From: Albifimbria verrucaria
Lineage: Eukaryota > Ascomycota > Sordariomycetes > Hypocreales > Stachybotryaceae
DNA: 64,000 nt
Assembly (NCBI GenBank): GCA_020081605.1
Contig: JAHREC010000013.1
Coordinates: 5,642,001 to 5,706,000 of the forward strand
Direction: 5' to 3'
The translations under genes were made by a program, and so were the position numbers. Positions 22,050 through 31,763 of this stretch are shown piece by piece. A model generated the notes under the pieces. The model saw only the letters and a program-made list of their open reading frames with translations. It did not search any database and was not told where the DNA came from. How positions within the stretch are numbered: the stretch's first letter is position 1; the number at the start of each line of letters is the position of its first letter.

Positions 22050-24169
22050 ATGTCGGAAAAACGGCCACAGGTTCTCTCCATGAGGACAAACGGCGTGCCC
22101 TCATCGCCAGCCAACCAACATGAGCCCCTCAAGGTACGCATCTCACCGAGTCACCCTTCAAGGGTCTTTGGCTTAGTTTGCTGATCGCTAGATAGGGCAA
22201 AGGTTCCGGCAGGAACCACTCGGGCAGGTCTGGTAGGGGAGAGGTTCAAGCGAAAAGCACAATGAAGCCTCTAGAGTAAGCCATTTCCCAGAATATCACC
22301 GTATTCCTGCTAAGGGGTTTAGTCTTCAAACGGCAACGACGCACCAAAGCCAGCTAAGCCAAAGCCTCAGAACGAAGGTGAGAAGCTCGTCGTGAGGAGG
22401 CTACCTCCAGGGATGACCCAGGCAGAGTTTCTTACCATTCTCGGCTCGACTTGGGAGACTGGCAAGGGCAAAGTCGACTGGTTTTCTTATCGACCTGGCA
22501 AAGTCTCCAACGAGTAGGTTTCCGCTTCACGCTAGAATTTCGACCATCTGCTTACGGAGTTGGAACCCAGTCCTTCCAAGCCATCGCGACCTGCGCGTGC
22601 ATACCTTCACCTCATGAAGAAGGATGACATTCCGGCTCTCAGTGATGTTGTGCGAGGATCTACTTGGGAAGATGCCAAGGCCACTTTTACTAACCCTTCA
22701 CTGATTGGACCTCCATCTCTGGAGTTTTCTATTTACAAGAAGATTCCTAGTAACAAGAAAAGGACGGATACTCGACAAGGAACCATTGACCAGGACCCGG
22801 AATTTATGGCTTTCTTGGAGGAGCTAGCAAACCCAGTCCCTATCAAGGAGAGCATTGATGCTGACCTTGACGATGATGCCGCCAAGACAGAGACAAAGGT
22901 CACGACTACGCCGCTGGTTGAGTATCTCAAGGAGAAGAAGGCCAACAAGGGCAAGGACGGTAAAGATGGTAAAAATTCCAAACACGGCCGGCAGGAGCCA
23001 GGTGCCGCTAAAGGCAAGGGAGGTTCCAAGGATGACGAAGGCACAAAGAAGAGAGGCAAGACTGAGAAGGGCGAGAAGGCTGAGAAACCTACCAAGGAGA
23101 CGGTTAAGATCCTCACGAAGAAGGCAGCGACTGAACAGTCTCCTGCTGATGCGGCCAAGACTACACCCGCCCCAGCAAACGCCAACAATACTTCCGAGGC
23201 GCCTAAGAGTCGTCGCGCTGGTATTGCCGCGGCGGCAAGAATCTTACAGAGAGACCTTGGCCTCAGCCCTGGTAGTGCCCATAGGCGGGCGCGACAAGAC
23301 GCTGCAAAGGCCGAGGCTGATACTAAAACGCCTTCTACCAAGGAAGCAACTAAGCCAGCTACCGAGAGGTCCGCATCCCCAGCCCCAGCTAGCGAGTCCG
23401 CCTTGCAGCAGATTAAGAACAATTCGACAACATCGGCCGCGCAAAGGGTCAAGCTTCGGGCCGTAGAAACAGAGGGGCAAAGAATACTGACAAGGCTACT
23501 GAGAAGTCCAAGACTGCAGAAGCTCCAGCCACTTCAACATCGACTGCTGCCAATCCTCCCGTAATTCTCAAGAAGAAGAATGATGGCGGAAGTTCTCGTA
23601 CTCCTGCGGATTCTCAAACTCCGCAAGAGCCTTCAACTGGCAAAGCTACCTCAAACGCTCCTGCGGCGTCGAAGAACACTGGTGCCAAATCTGGTTCTAA
23701 CCAGAAGAAGTCAGCTGCAGTTAGCCCTGAGGCAGTCCGTGGTTTTGTCAAGCACGCCAACCCTTCGCAAGGCATCACCGAGCCACTACTCAGACAGGCC
23801 CTGGAGGCATTCGGAAACATCACATCTCTCGAGGTAGATAAACGCAAGGGATTCGCATACGTCGACTTTGCGGACCACAAGAGCCTTGTCAAGGCGATTT
23901 CCTCCAGCCCCATCACTGTGGCTCAAGGGACCGTCCAGGTTTTAGAACGCAAAGACAAGAAGCCTGCTGCAACACCGGCGGCCACAGCTCCAGCAACGGG
24001 CTCCGCTGGCTCTGGAAACGGAAGCACTGCCGCGCCGGAGAAGAGCGGTTCTAACCGGGGCAGACGCGGTAGAGGAGGCGGCAAGGGTGGCGGGGGCGGC
24101 GGACAGGCAAACGCCCAGCCAGCGGCTGCGGCGGCTGCTTCGGCACCTGCAGCCGCCAATGCTGGCTGA
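22050..24169 (+). CDS. UPF3: Nonsense-mediated decay factor Upf3 (SMG4/UPF3 family)
   Basis: RNA-surveillance protein linking Upf2 to the Upf1 helicase; shuttles between nucleus and cytoplasm. About 655 residues. Exons: 22050-22133, 22196-22275, 22323-22513 and 22560-24169. The Upf3 RNP-like domain spans exons 3-4 (KLVVRRLPPGMT, WFSYRPGKVS, ARAYLHL). A very Lys/Glu/Ala-rich low-complexity middle follows, then a second canonical RRM near residues 540-610 (GFVKHANPSQGIT...GFAYVDFADH) and a Gly/Arg-rich (RGRGGGKGGGGGG) and Ala-rich tail. Three breaks are each repaired by one base: GGGG 22236-22239, CCC 22566-22568 and GGG 23458-23460. The small first exons are inferred from splice sites and frame. 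Confidence 0.88.
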
Positions 24170-24900
24170 TGTGGCCATGGAACATTCGGACGCAAGGTTA
24201 CTTATCAAGTTCACTCAGCATCTGTGAAACCCAACGCCGACACAAATCTTGTGCTGTGTCTAACGGCCGGGGAGCTCCTGAGTCGATACTCCAATACGAA
24301 CGGGCCAGCATGATCAGATCGTGTCTCTGCCGAGATGACCGACTGTCGAGATCCAGAGCCTAGCAGTGCTTCGCTGATTCAAAGAGTGCTATCCAGATTA
24401 CACATGCCGAAAGGCCAGGAAGCAGGAGAGACGTCCTCAAACTGGTTTTGCACGGCGCAGGTCTTCTAGAACAACACGCCGTCCAATCCTTAAGGTTTCG
24501 AGCAGATTTATCTTATTGCCAGAGACCAAAGCGATCGGCGGCGGCTACAGGCGCGACATGCTGTGTCTTCTCAGCAACGGCGTTGCCGCCTTTGGTGGTT
24601 CACATGGCTCGTGGGAGGCGACACCCCAAACTGGCTTTTCAAAAGACAGTCCAAGTAGAGGTAGAAGAATCGCTGCCCGTTTATATATCTTTATTCTTTG
24701 CAAACATCAGTGGAAAAAACACGTATATGCATTCTTAAGCCATTGCGGGCTAATCTCACACGGTAAGCAAACGGTCTATCTGATCATCAAAAGCCCAGTC
24801 ATCATCCGACCCAAATCGACGTAGAAATAAGCAAAAACAAAACGTAAACATAAACCCCATAACAAATAACCAAAAGTCTATCCTGTGGAATGCCTTCCTG
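24170..24900. other. Intergenic region between convergent genes
   Basis: Shared 3' flanks of UPF3 and the oxidase-like gene. Short frames only, AT-richer toward 24,700-24,890. Nothing else seen. Confidence 0.5.
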
Positions 24901-25690
24901 TCAACGCCGCGAACCCGAACCAGATAAAATACACCAAAACAGTAAGGAAAACTCCCACAGCAACAGCCTCCTTTTCAGCCCATAGGCGGCGCACCTCGCC
25001 TGCGCTTCCTCAACCCACAGCGTGCGACCGATGCCACGACGGGCAGTTTTTAGTCCGGGCAGCCCGTCGAGACTGTGAATGTTGGTCGTCTTCTGATACT
25101 TCTCCATTTTATGCTGCTCCGCGATAGAATTCGCCCATTGCTCGAGACTAGGACGCTCCTCAAAGACGGCGAGCTCCTTGTCCTTGGCAGCCTGGAGGAT
25201 AACATCGTCGATGGGCTTGTCCCCGGAATCCTCGTCGGGAGCATAGATGGACTTCTTGATGCGGGGACGCCGTAACCACAGCTAGTCTGAACTTGCCAAA
25301 TGTCACAGACGACCACCGCACGAGCGGCGTCGAAAGCTTCGCGCTTTCCATTGGCAATCTGACGCACCAAGGATGCAAACTCGGGCTGGTCCCACTCGAC
25401 AATTTTGGAGCGGCAGAACAGCCGCAAGATTCTAGGCGTGTTGCCGAAGCTCATGAACATAAGGCACAAGCGTCCATTCTCGTAGGAATGCGCAATCGTC
25501 TCGCAGCCGGAGCCGGTACGGTCAATGTAGGCGCACTGGTTTGGACCGAGCACGGCGAAATGAGAATCGGAAAGTCCCTTGGGGGATACATTTATATGAG
25601 CACCGTGAGTGGCCGCCGATCCTGTGAAGAAGACCGGCTGACGCTGCGCCCACTGGGCCAGGTCGTCAGAGAGGGAGGGAAGAGCTTCAT
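24901..25690 (-). CDS. Pyridoxamine 5'-phosphate oxidase-like flavin-binding protein with C-terminal hydrophobic tail
   Basis: Putative FMN-binding split-barrel protein of about 263 residues. The N-terminal barrel is recognisable: VFFTGSAATHGAHINVSPKG, AYIDRTGSGCETIAH and NGRLCLMFMSF, as in fungal proteins annotated as pyridoxamine phosphate oxidase family. The middle has WQVQTSCGYGVP and SLEQWANSIAEQHKM. The C-terminus is unusual for a soluble flavoprotein: after a basic stretch it ends in a hydrophobic segment (LLLWEFSLLFWCILSGS), suggesting a tail anchor. Two frame breaks: GGG within 25673-25679 (near the start) and GGGG at 25263-25266. The start is the ATG at 25690; the distal frame reached by the second repair runs to 24901. 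Enzymatic activity and substrate are not established. Confidence 0.85.
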
Positions 25691-26335
25691 TTGAGAGCTA
25701 GTGTTGATACAAGTGTGTTGAAACGAGGCCAAAAGCAAAGAGGACTGGATGACTTGTCGTGATATGAAAGTGCACAAGTTGTGTTATAAGACGAGGTGGT
25801 GATGGTGATGGTGATGGATTAGGAAGGCCGAGGGATATGACTCAGTCCTAGGGCGGAGCAATAGACACAGGGCGTACAGACGACCCCAGGCTTGGCACCT
25901 CCAAGAAGCCGGCCCAGTTCCGGCCGAAGCTTGTGTCTTTATATCGCGAAGCCCTTGCGAGCTCCGATACAGGGCAAATCCTTCGCGCCCGTCTAGGCCA
26001 CTTCTTGCTGGTCTAAAAACGTATATGGTTATATGATGAGGGGCTGTTGATCAATCCAAAAGGGTCCTCCGAAGAAGCTGCGCGGGGCCGAGACCGTTGC
26101 AGGTGGAGCTGTGGAGTTAAAGATGCCGACCGGCTGCATAGTCTCGGTGGGGCTTGGCAGGCAGCATCGCCTATTGCAGAAAGCTGCCTGTGGACGGTGG
26201 AGTTGGAGAATGGTTGCTGTCGAATGCGGTGCTACACTTGCTTGCATTGCATAAAACGCCGGGTATAAGAAAAAGCAAAAACCAAAGAAACCTTCAACGG
26301 GCCGGAGCGCCCTGTCGTCACCGACCAGATGTCGG
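25691..26335. other. Intergenic region, no supported gene
   Basis: Promoter side of the oxidase-like gene and 3' side of the coiled-coil gene. It contains a short GGTGAT-type tandem stretch near 25,795-25,820. No gene is supported. Confidence 0.5.
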
Positions 26336-27244
26336 CTATCGCATGATCGGGTGTGCATGGTAGTTGCCGTCTTCGTAGCCATCGTCATCTCCATCGTCGT
26401 CAAATGTAAGGGCCGTGTTGCTGTAGAGTCCAGGGCTCAGAGAGTCGGCAGAGACTCGAGGCACCTTGGAGTATGCTGGCTGGTGTGATTGTGTCAGAGC
26501 GGGCGGCTGCATACGTCCCGTAGCCACGTTGGTGTAGGCGCGGCTGTTTGGATTGACAGAGCTGGACCGTCCACCGGGTCCCCAAGGCTCGATGAAGCTT
26601 TCACGACGGTTTGAAGGCGGCGGACGCTTGCCCTCAAAACGCTGGGACAGCCGTTCTTTCTCAGCCTTGTGCTCCCTTTCCCTTTCTCTCTCCCTCTCCC
26701 TTTCCTTATCCTTGGTTCGGCCCCGTTCCTCGCGATGCTCTTTCTTGGTGGAGGAGACACGGGGCGCCTTGGGCCGCTCCGCAAGTGGAGTCACCACAGG
26801 GTTGGTCGGTGAGGATTGATGCGTCGCGTTGTATCTGAGCAAAAGGCTATCATATTTTGTCTTGAGGTCGTCGTGCTCGTACTTCAAGGCTCCGAGGGCG
26901 TCTTTAAAGCGCTGGAGCTCTATCTTAAGAGCCGCGTTGTGTTCTTTGACGGCTTGCAGCTCAGACTTAAAGTCATCTTTGATCTTGTTGGTCTCGGAGA
27001 GCTTCTTGTTGGTCTGTTCAAACAGGGCCTGAAACTTTTCTTTTGCATCATTGGCCTTGTTGCACTCGGTGTTGGCATGCTGAAGGGCGTCACGAAGCTC
27101 CTCTTCGGTATCCAATACCGAGCCTAGGGCAGAATCAACATCTGAAAAATGAACATGTTGGCCGCGAGACGAACCGCTCTTGCCCGACGAGCTCGTCGAA
27201 GACTTGCGCTCGTGGGTGCTGGGTCCTCGCTGGTTCAGAGGCAT
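26336..27244 (-). CDS. Coiled-coil protein of unknown function, Arg/Glu-rich
   Basis: Single intact 302-codon exon, no lesion. Residues about 45-145 form a long heptad coiled coil (LRDALQHANTECNKAND onward), preceded by a Ser-rich N-terminus containing HVHFSDVDSA. The middle is basic and repetitive, with an alternating Arg-Glu tract encoded by CT/CCCTTT-type repeats at about 26,660-26,710 (plus strand). The tail is Pro/Ser-rich and ends in an acidic Asp/Gly stretch followed by HPIMR. I do not recognise a named family. A second coiled-coil gene in the same orientation lies 3.8 kb away; I saw no sequence identity between them beyond coil composition. Confidence 0.82.
   Translation of the reverse strand: MPLNQRGPSTHERKSSTSSSGKSGSSRGQHVHFSDVDSALGSVLDTEEELRDALQHANTECNKANDAKEKFQALFEQTNKKLSETNKIKDDFKSELQAVKEHNAALKIELQRFKDALGALKYEHDDLKTKYDSLLLRYNATHQSSPTNPVVTPLAERPKAPRVSSTKKEHREERGRTKDKEREREREREREHKAEKERLSQRFEGKRPPPSNRRESFIEPWGPGGRSSSVNPNSRAYTNVATGRMQPPALTQSHQPAYSKVPRVSADSLSPGLYSNTALTFDDDGDDDGYEDGNYHAHPIMR
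26660..26710 (+). repeat. CT-rich microsatellite inside coiled-coil gene
   Basis: Tandem CCCTTT/TCTC-like repeat that encodes the alternating Arg-Glu tract on the minus strand. It is likely length-variable between isolates. Confidence 0.7.
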
Positions 27245-29095
27245 GGTGGGCTAGTGTATACTGAGCGATCCCGGGTGGTTGGCTTATAGAAGACTTGTCG
27301 TCAGGATGTGATAGACACACCACTAGCCAACCAGAGTCCGCAAACGAGTGGTTTAACAAATATTGGAGAAGAAAGTCGGGGCTTGTTGCCCCAAGGCAAA
27401 GCTTGGTGGTGTCGATATGAGGGTTGGAGCCTGTAGCCTGGTGGTGTGTAGGGTGGATAGACGTGGACGGCTACTCATGCACCGAATATGTGGACAAGCG
27501 TCATGCAGATGCTGCTCGCTATAGCTCAAGAGACTAAAGGAAATGGAGAAAGAAGAAGACTGGCGAGTTAAGAGGAAAAGACAGGAGAGGCGGCGAAAAA
27601 AGCGCTTCACCGAGAAAATTTAAATATCAAGCCAAGCCATGATGAGACGAGGTGCTTAAGTGCTACTATTAATTATATTGGAGTGAAGGGGTGGGGATGG
27701 AAGGGTGAGTGCTGCCTCGGTGGCACGGCCACTGTGGCAGCCAAACTCGCCCATCCTGCCCTCCCCGAGCCAGGTTTAGGAGCCGTGACAGAGAACGTGA
27801 ATCTCAGCATAAGTGGGGGAGGGCATTGCATCAGCGTCCAGGTATCGGTACTTGTCCAAAGCCATGCCAGCCGACGACGTAGCTGGTATACCGCGTAGTG
27901 ACTCGTAGATGGTAGGAGCGTCCTAGCCTGGGCGCCGAGGAGAGGCGGATGGTAGCCTTGTCGTGTTTAGTTTGTCGTAGGTGTGTCCTGTGTGTGCGTC
28001 CATGCCTGTTGGTCGATATCAAGGAAGGGGAGGGGTGTCAGGGTGTGAGGGCTCTGCTTGCCTAGCCGTAGGATCAACAACAAGCGCGGTGAAGAGCAAA
28101 GTCGAAAAAGGCAGAAAAGGCCCAATGGAGTTTCCCATTCAGCAGTCTGACAGGGGATATCACGACCCTATTGGCTGTGGCGTGGCTGTGCTTGCGACAG
28201 AAGTCGAATTACCATCAAAGCATGGGCATGGCTGCCTTATTTTCCCAGCTTCCGGCCCCCAAATTTGGTTCGCCCAGGGTCCGCCCGCGCGCCAATATGT
28301 GCAGGGAGCATGAATTATCGGCTGTAGAGGGAAGAGAGAGAAAAATTTCATGAGCTTTGTGATGTCAAGGTGGGCTGGCTGGCTGTGCAGCGCCATCTCA
28401 TGTCTGTCCTCCCTGGAAAGGGGCAACGCTATGATATGATTGTGTGCCCGTCAGGGACCAGCCCAGCAGACTGTCACAGGCACAGGCACAGGGTCGAGAG
28501 AAGGCACGGCCGGGCCATTATCTCGTCTCAGGGACGGCAAATAGTCGTCTGACTAAAAGGGTCTCTCGTGGGAGATGGATGGGCGGAAGAATGAATCGAG
28601 GCTGAAGCGGTGAGTCACTGTTAGAAGGGGGTGCGCGGAGCTGGAGCCCGAGTGTTTATGCAAGTCGTGCCTTGTGAAGAAGACGATCGCTTGCCGTTAT
28701 GCATGTTGTACAGAAACTTGCTGCAATGGCTCGCATCTGGCGTACCGTACTCCGTCTCCTGTGACGGAAGGCCCTGGAAGCGTCATATCTGGACCATGTC
28801 TCAACCACGAGATCCACGGTGGGAAGTGCCACTAGGCAAGACATCCATAGTTTGGCCTTCGATATGTGGAAGGACTTTGTCTTTTCGGTCTTTTTCTCGA
28901 TATGGGAGCATGCCGACGGCCTGACCTTGGGCTTCGTAGGCAGACGCGCGGTCCAGGGTTGCGAACCTTCTGGACTGTCCAGTAGGGCTGAGCATCAAAT
29001 GTTCTGCTGGCTCTTCCATTTGTTCTCTCTGGTCCGTGTTTCATGCAGAAAAAAAATTGCCAGGTCTACTTTGTGATCTTAGTAATTCCATTCAT

Positions 29096-29122
29096 GTAGG
29101 TAGGGTAAGGTAGGGTAGGGGG
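29096..29122 (+). repeat. GGTAGGGTAAGG-type G-rich tract
   Basis: Imperfect tandem of TAGGG/TAAGG units ending in five G. It resembles a degenerate telomere-like repeat but lacks a regular TTAGGG period. Confidence 0.6.
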
Positions 29123-29230
29123 ACGGAAGGGTACGGCATGGAAGAGTGATTATCTAACCTGAGCGCGCCTTCCCGATGCAGGTGCAACGGGTTGGCAGAA
29201 ACAGAGTGGAAGGCGCATGCCTCGCGCATG

Positions 29231-29273
29231 CCTTGCCTTGCCTTACAGTACCTTACCTTACCTTACCTTACCT
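29231..29273 (+). repeat. CCTTG/CCTTA pentanucleotide microsatellite
   Basis: Two-and-a-half CCTTG units followed, after a short break, by about four perfect CCTTA units. Partly complementary to the G-rich tract 110 bp upstream, so the two could pair as a hairpin in RNA or single-stranded DNA. Confidence 0.85.
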
Positions 29274-31054
29274 GGCCCATTCATTACATGCGCGTCATAA
29301 TGGAGACGGCCAAAGTGTAAGTACCCTTCTCCAATGTCTGTGATGCCCAAATAGGAAACATTGCCCCATATGGACCCGTCTCCAAATCAAGACCAACGCG
29401 CTCCATCACAAACCCCTTCCCTCCCTTCTGCGAGGCCGCCCACTCTTCCCATCCCCATACACCGAAGTCGACAGCGACGTGAGCCGGCAGGCCGCGCACT
29501 AGCACAGCATCCAGCGTTACCCCTACCAACGGAGGGACTTTGCGCAAGGCATTCTTGCACCAGCACAGCCCTCAGGATGGTCAATGTACAGTACACTACC
29601 TGACCCTTGCTTCCGAGCCTGCTTTTCACTTAGGACAGCCGGCCGGCTCCATTGCCATGTGGCTCTAGTGCGAGACAGGGGACTCTTTTCCCCATCACAG
29701 ACATCGACCAACACAATTTTACTCGAGTGGAATTACTTTCCAGAGAATTGGGCCGGCAAAACCGATCCACTGCCCCTTGTGTCCCGAAACCCCGGCCCAT
29801 CACCCCAACGTCTATCATGGCGCTGCAAAACAGTGGCACAAAGTTGGGAAACGCTGTCCCCCTCCTACCATGCACCTCCTCTCCCGTTGGTGCCGGCTGC
29901 CTGCATCTCAGTGACGTGCGTTGTGCCATCTAGCAATGTGCCACTTCCCCACAAACAGTGTTGTGTTCCTCTAACCTTCAGCTCTATAAGTCGATGTCGT
30001 GCCTCAATTCCAGTCGTAAGATGAGTCTACTCATCCAAGATTATTTACTGCTACCCAGAAAAACGGCCACCCCATCACTGTGACGTCTTCCTTGGAACCC
30101 GCGCAGCTGTAGCCTAAACTTCGCACATGATGCTACACTTTTCCACCACGAGCAATCCCATATCCTCGTCACCTGCTTTATTTGTCCTGGCATAGGACTT
30201 CGCAAGTCTCCGAGAAAGAACAGCCCCCAAGCTTCTGGTTGATCCCTGTCGAGCTGGATCTACCCATGTAGATGCCTAGGATATGCCTGCAGCCCTATAC
30301 CATCCTACGTCAAGTGCTAAATGTACATGTTTTAGGATTCACTATTATAGACCGACATGATTTCGAATCTATAGGTTTCAAGCTGTTCAGGCTGTTCCTA
30401 AATTTGAGACAAACCTAAGACTGGAATAGAATCCTCACCTATTGCAGAAGTCTATAGGAATCAACAAATCCATGTCTTTATGCACGACTGACAAGTTCAC
30501 AAAATGTGTTTCTATATTTAATCAGGTCCGACACAGAGACCGAGGATTTGCCACCTATGGATATGCTCATTCACAGACAAGGTGGTGGTGTGGATATCAT
30601 TCGAAAATGGATTTCATTCTTGTTCATTGTGCTGTCATAGTAGATCTAATGTAACATATGCTTTCAAGATAGTAAACATGCATCGTAATAAGCCATTCCC
30701 ATGCCTATCGCTAACCTAACTAATATTGTTAGTGATGTTTTTTTTGGCTAAGATAATAAGTAAAATAAGCTGTACTCACAAATTCATCCTTAACTGCCCG
30801 AGTACGGGCCGTTGTGTAAACCTGGGTATAATAATTGAGCAACCATAAAACATATCCTCCCAACCAGTGCACCACCATGATTTCTATTCTAGTGCTAGGA
30901 GATTCAGCCTGTAGAAAGTAAAGCAATAAACCGTCGATTGCAGACAGTAAGGTCGTCTCATCGTTAACGGTGCTGTATTGAACGAGACTCATGTGTCATG
31001 AACGATTTGGTCAAGACGTTCGAGATGGCACAGCGGAGTAAAACAGTTGTGCCA

Positions 31055-31763
31055 TCATCGAGCTGTGCTCAGGTGCTCATGAACATTGCGCCTCCGTCTC
31101 AATATATCCTCGTACCTCTCGATCCTCTTCATCTGTCGTTCTAGGGCATCGAGCGTGTCTTCGTATCTTTGTCTAATGTCTTCGTATCTTGACCGCACCC
31201 CGGGCATTCTCCTTCCAGTATTCAAGCTCTTTGGTCAAGTCGGCGATGCGTCGGTTGAAGCTCTGGTCCAACTGTTTGGATAATGCCTTGACCCGAATCT
31301 TTAGATCCGCATTCTCCTCCTTGAATTCTTTGTTCTCGGCATCGAGCTTGGCAATTATCGAGTTGAGCCTCTCCATCTCCCGGTGGTGTTTCGTCGACCG
31401 ACCTCCAACATTTTCCAGTGAGCGTCGTAACGATTTGTTGTCTGCCTCGAGCGCAGCCACCTGAGCTTGCAGCTGAGGAACGATGACATGACTTAGACGG
31501 TGAGCATCGGCTTCGGTAGTGGAAAGGCTGGCTCTTAATGCGTTGTTCTCGGCTACCAGAACCCGATTGCTCTCCTCAAGGGTATGTTCTCGCTCCAGAA
31601 GGTTCTTCCACTCCTCATACGTGACCTTGTAGCCATGGTCATGATGGTGGTCGTGGTGGTGATGGCGGTGGTGGTGATGATGATGACCATGAGAACGAGA
31701 TCGCTTGAGTACAAACTGCGGACGACCAGAGGTGGTGGTCTCAACATAGTATCGGGGAGACAT
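31055..31763 (-). CDS. His-rich coiled-coil protein of unknown function
   Basis: About 236 residues. The likely start is the ATG at 31763 (protein begins SPRYYVETTT); a longer in-frame extension to 31883 has no support. A short basic N-terminus leads into a striking polyhistidine tract (runs of 3-6 His broken by Arg/Asp, about residues 27-45), then YEEWKNLLERE begins an almost continuous coiled coil to the end. The open frame stops at about 31173, but the coil pattern (RYEDIRQRYEDTLDALE) continues in another frame to a TGA at 31055-31057. The switch lies at the CCCC run 31198-31201 and needs two missing bases or one extra. The His tract could bind metal, but that is inference. No named family recognised. 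Confidence 0.72.

Larger units (their letters stand above)
27245..31054. other. 3.8 kb region with no supported gene
   Basis: The first ~350 bases are the leader of the coiled-coil gene. The rest has only short, overlapping frames on both strands. It contains two pentanucleotide tracts in opposite orientation (29,096-29,122 and 29,231-29,273), an AT-rich part from about 30,300 to 30,780, and an 87-codon hydrophobic minus-strand frame at 30729-30992 that I could not connect to any exon or family. Confidence 0.45.

Noticed and set aside
29096..29122. Interstitial telomere
   Set aside because: Units are irregular five- and six-base words and do not form a TTAGGG array; the tract is only 27 bases.
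29284..29547. 87-codon minus frame with protein-like composition
   Set aside because: Looks more protein-like than most shadows, but no partner exon, start context or family could be found and it abuts a microsatellite.
30729..30992. 87-codon hydrophobic minus frame as a possible transposon or membrane-protein fragment
   Set aside because: No transposase motif, terminal repeats or target-site duplication, and AT-rich DNA favours chance hydrophobic frames.
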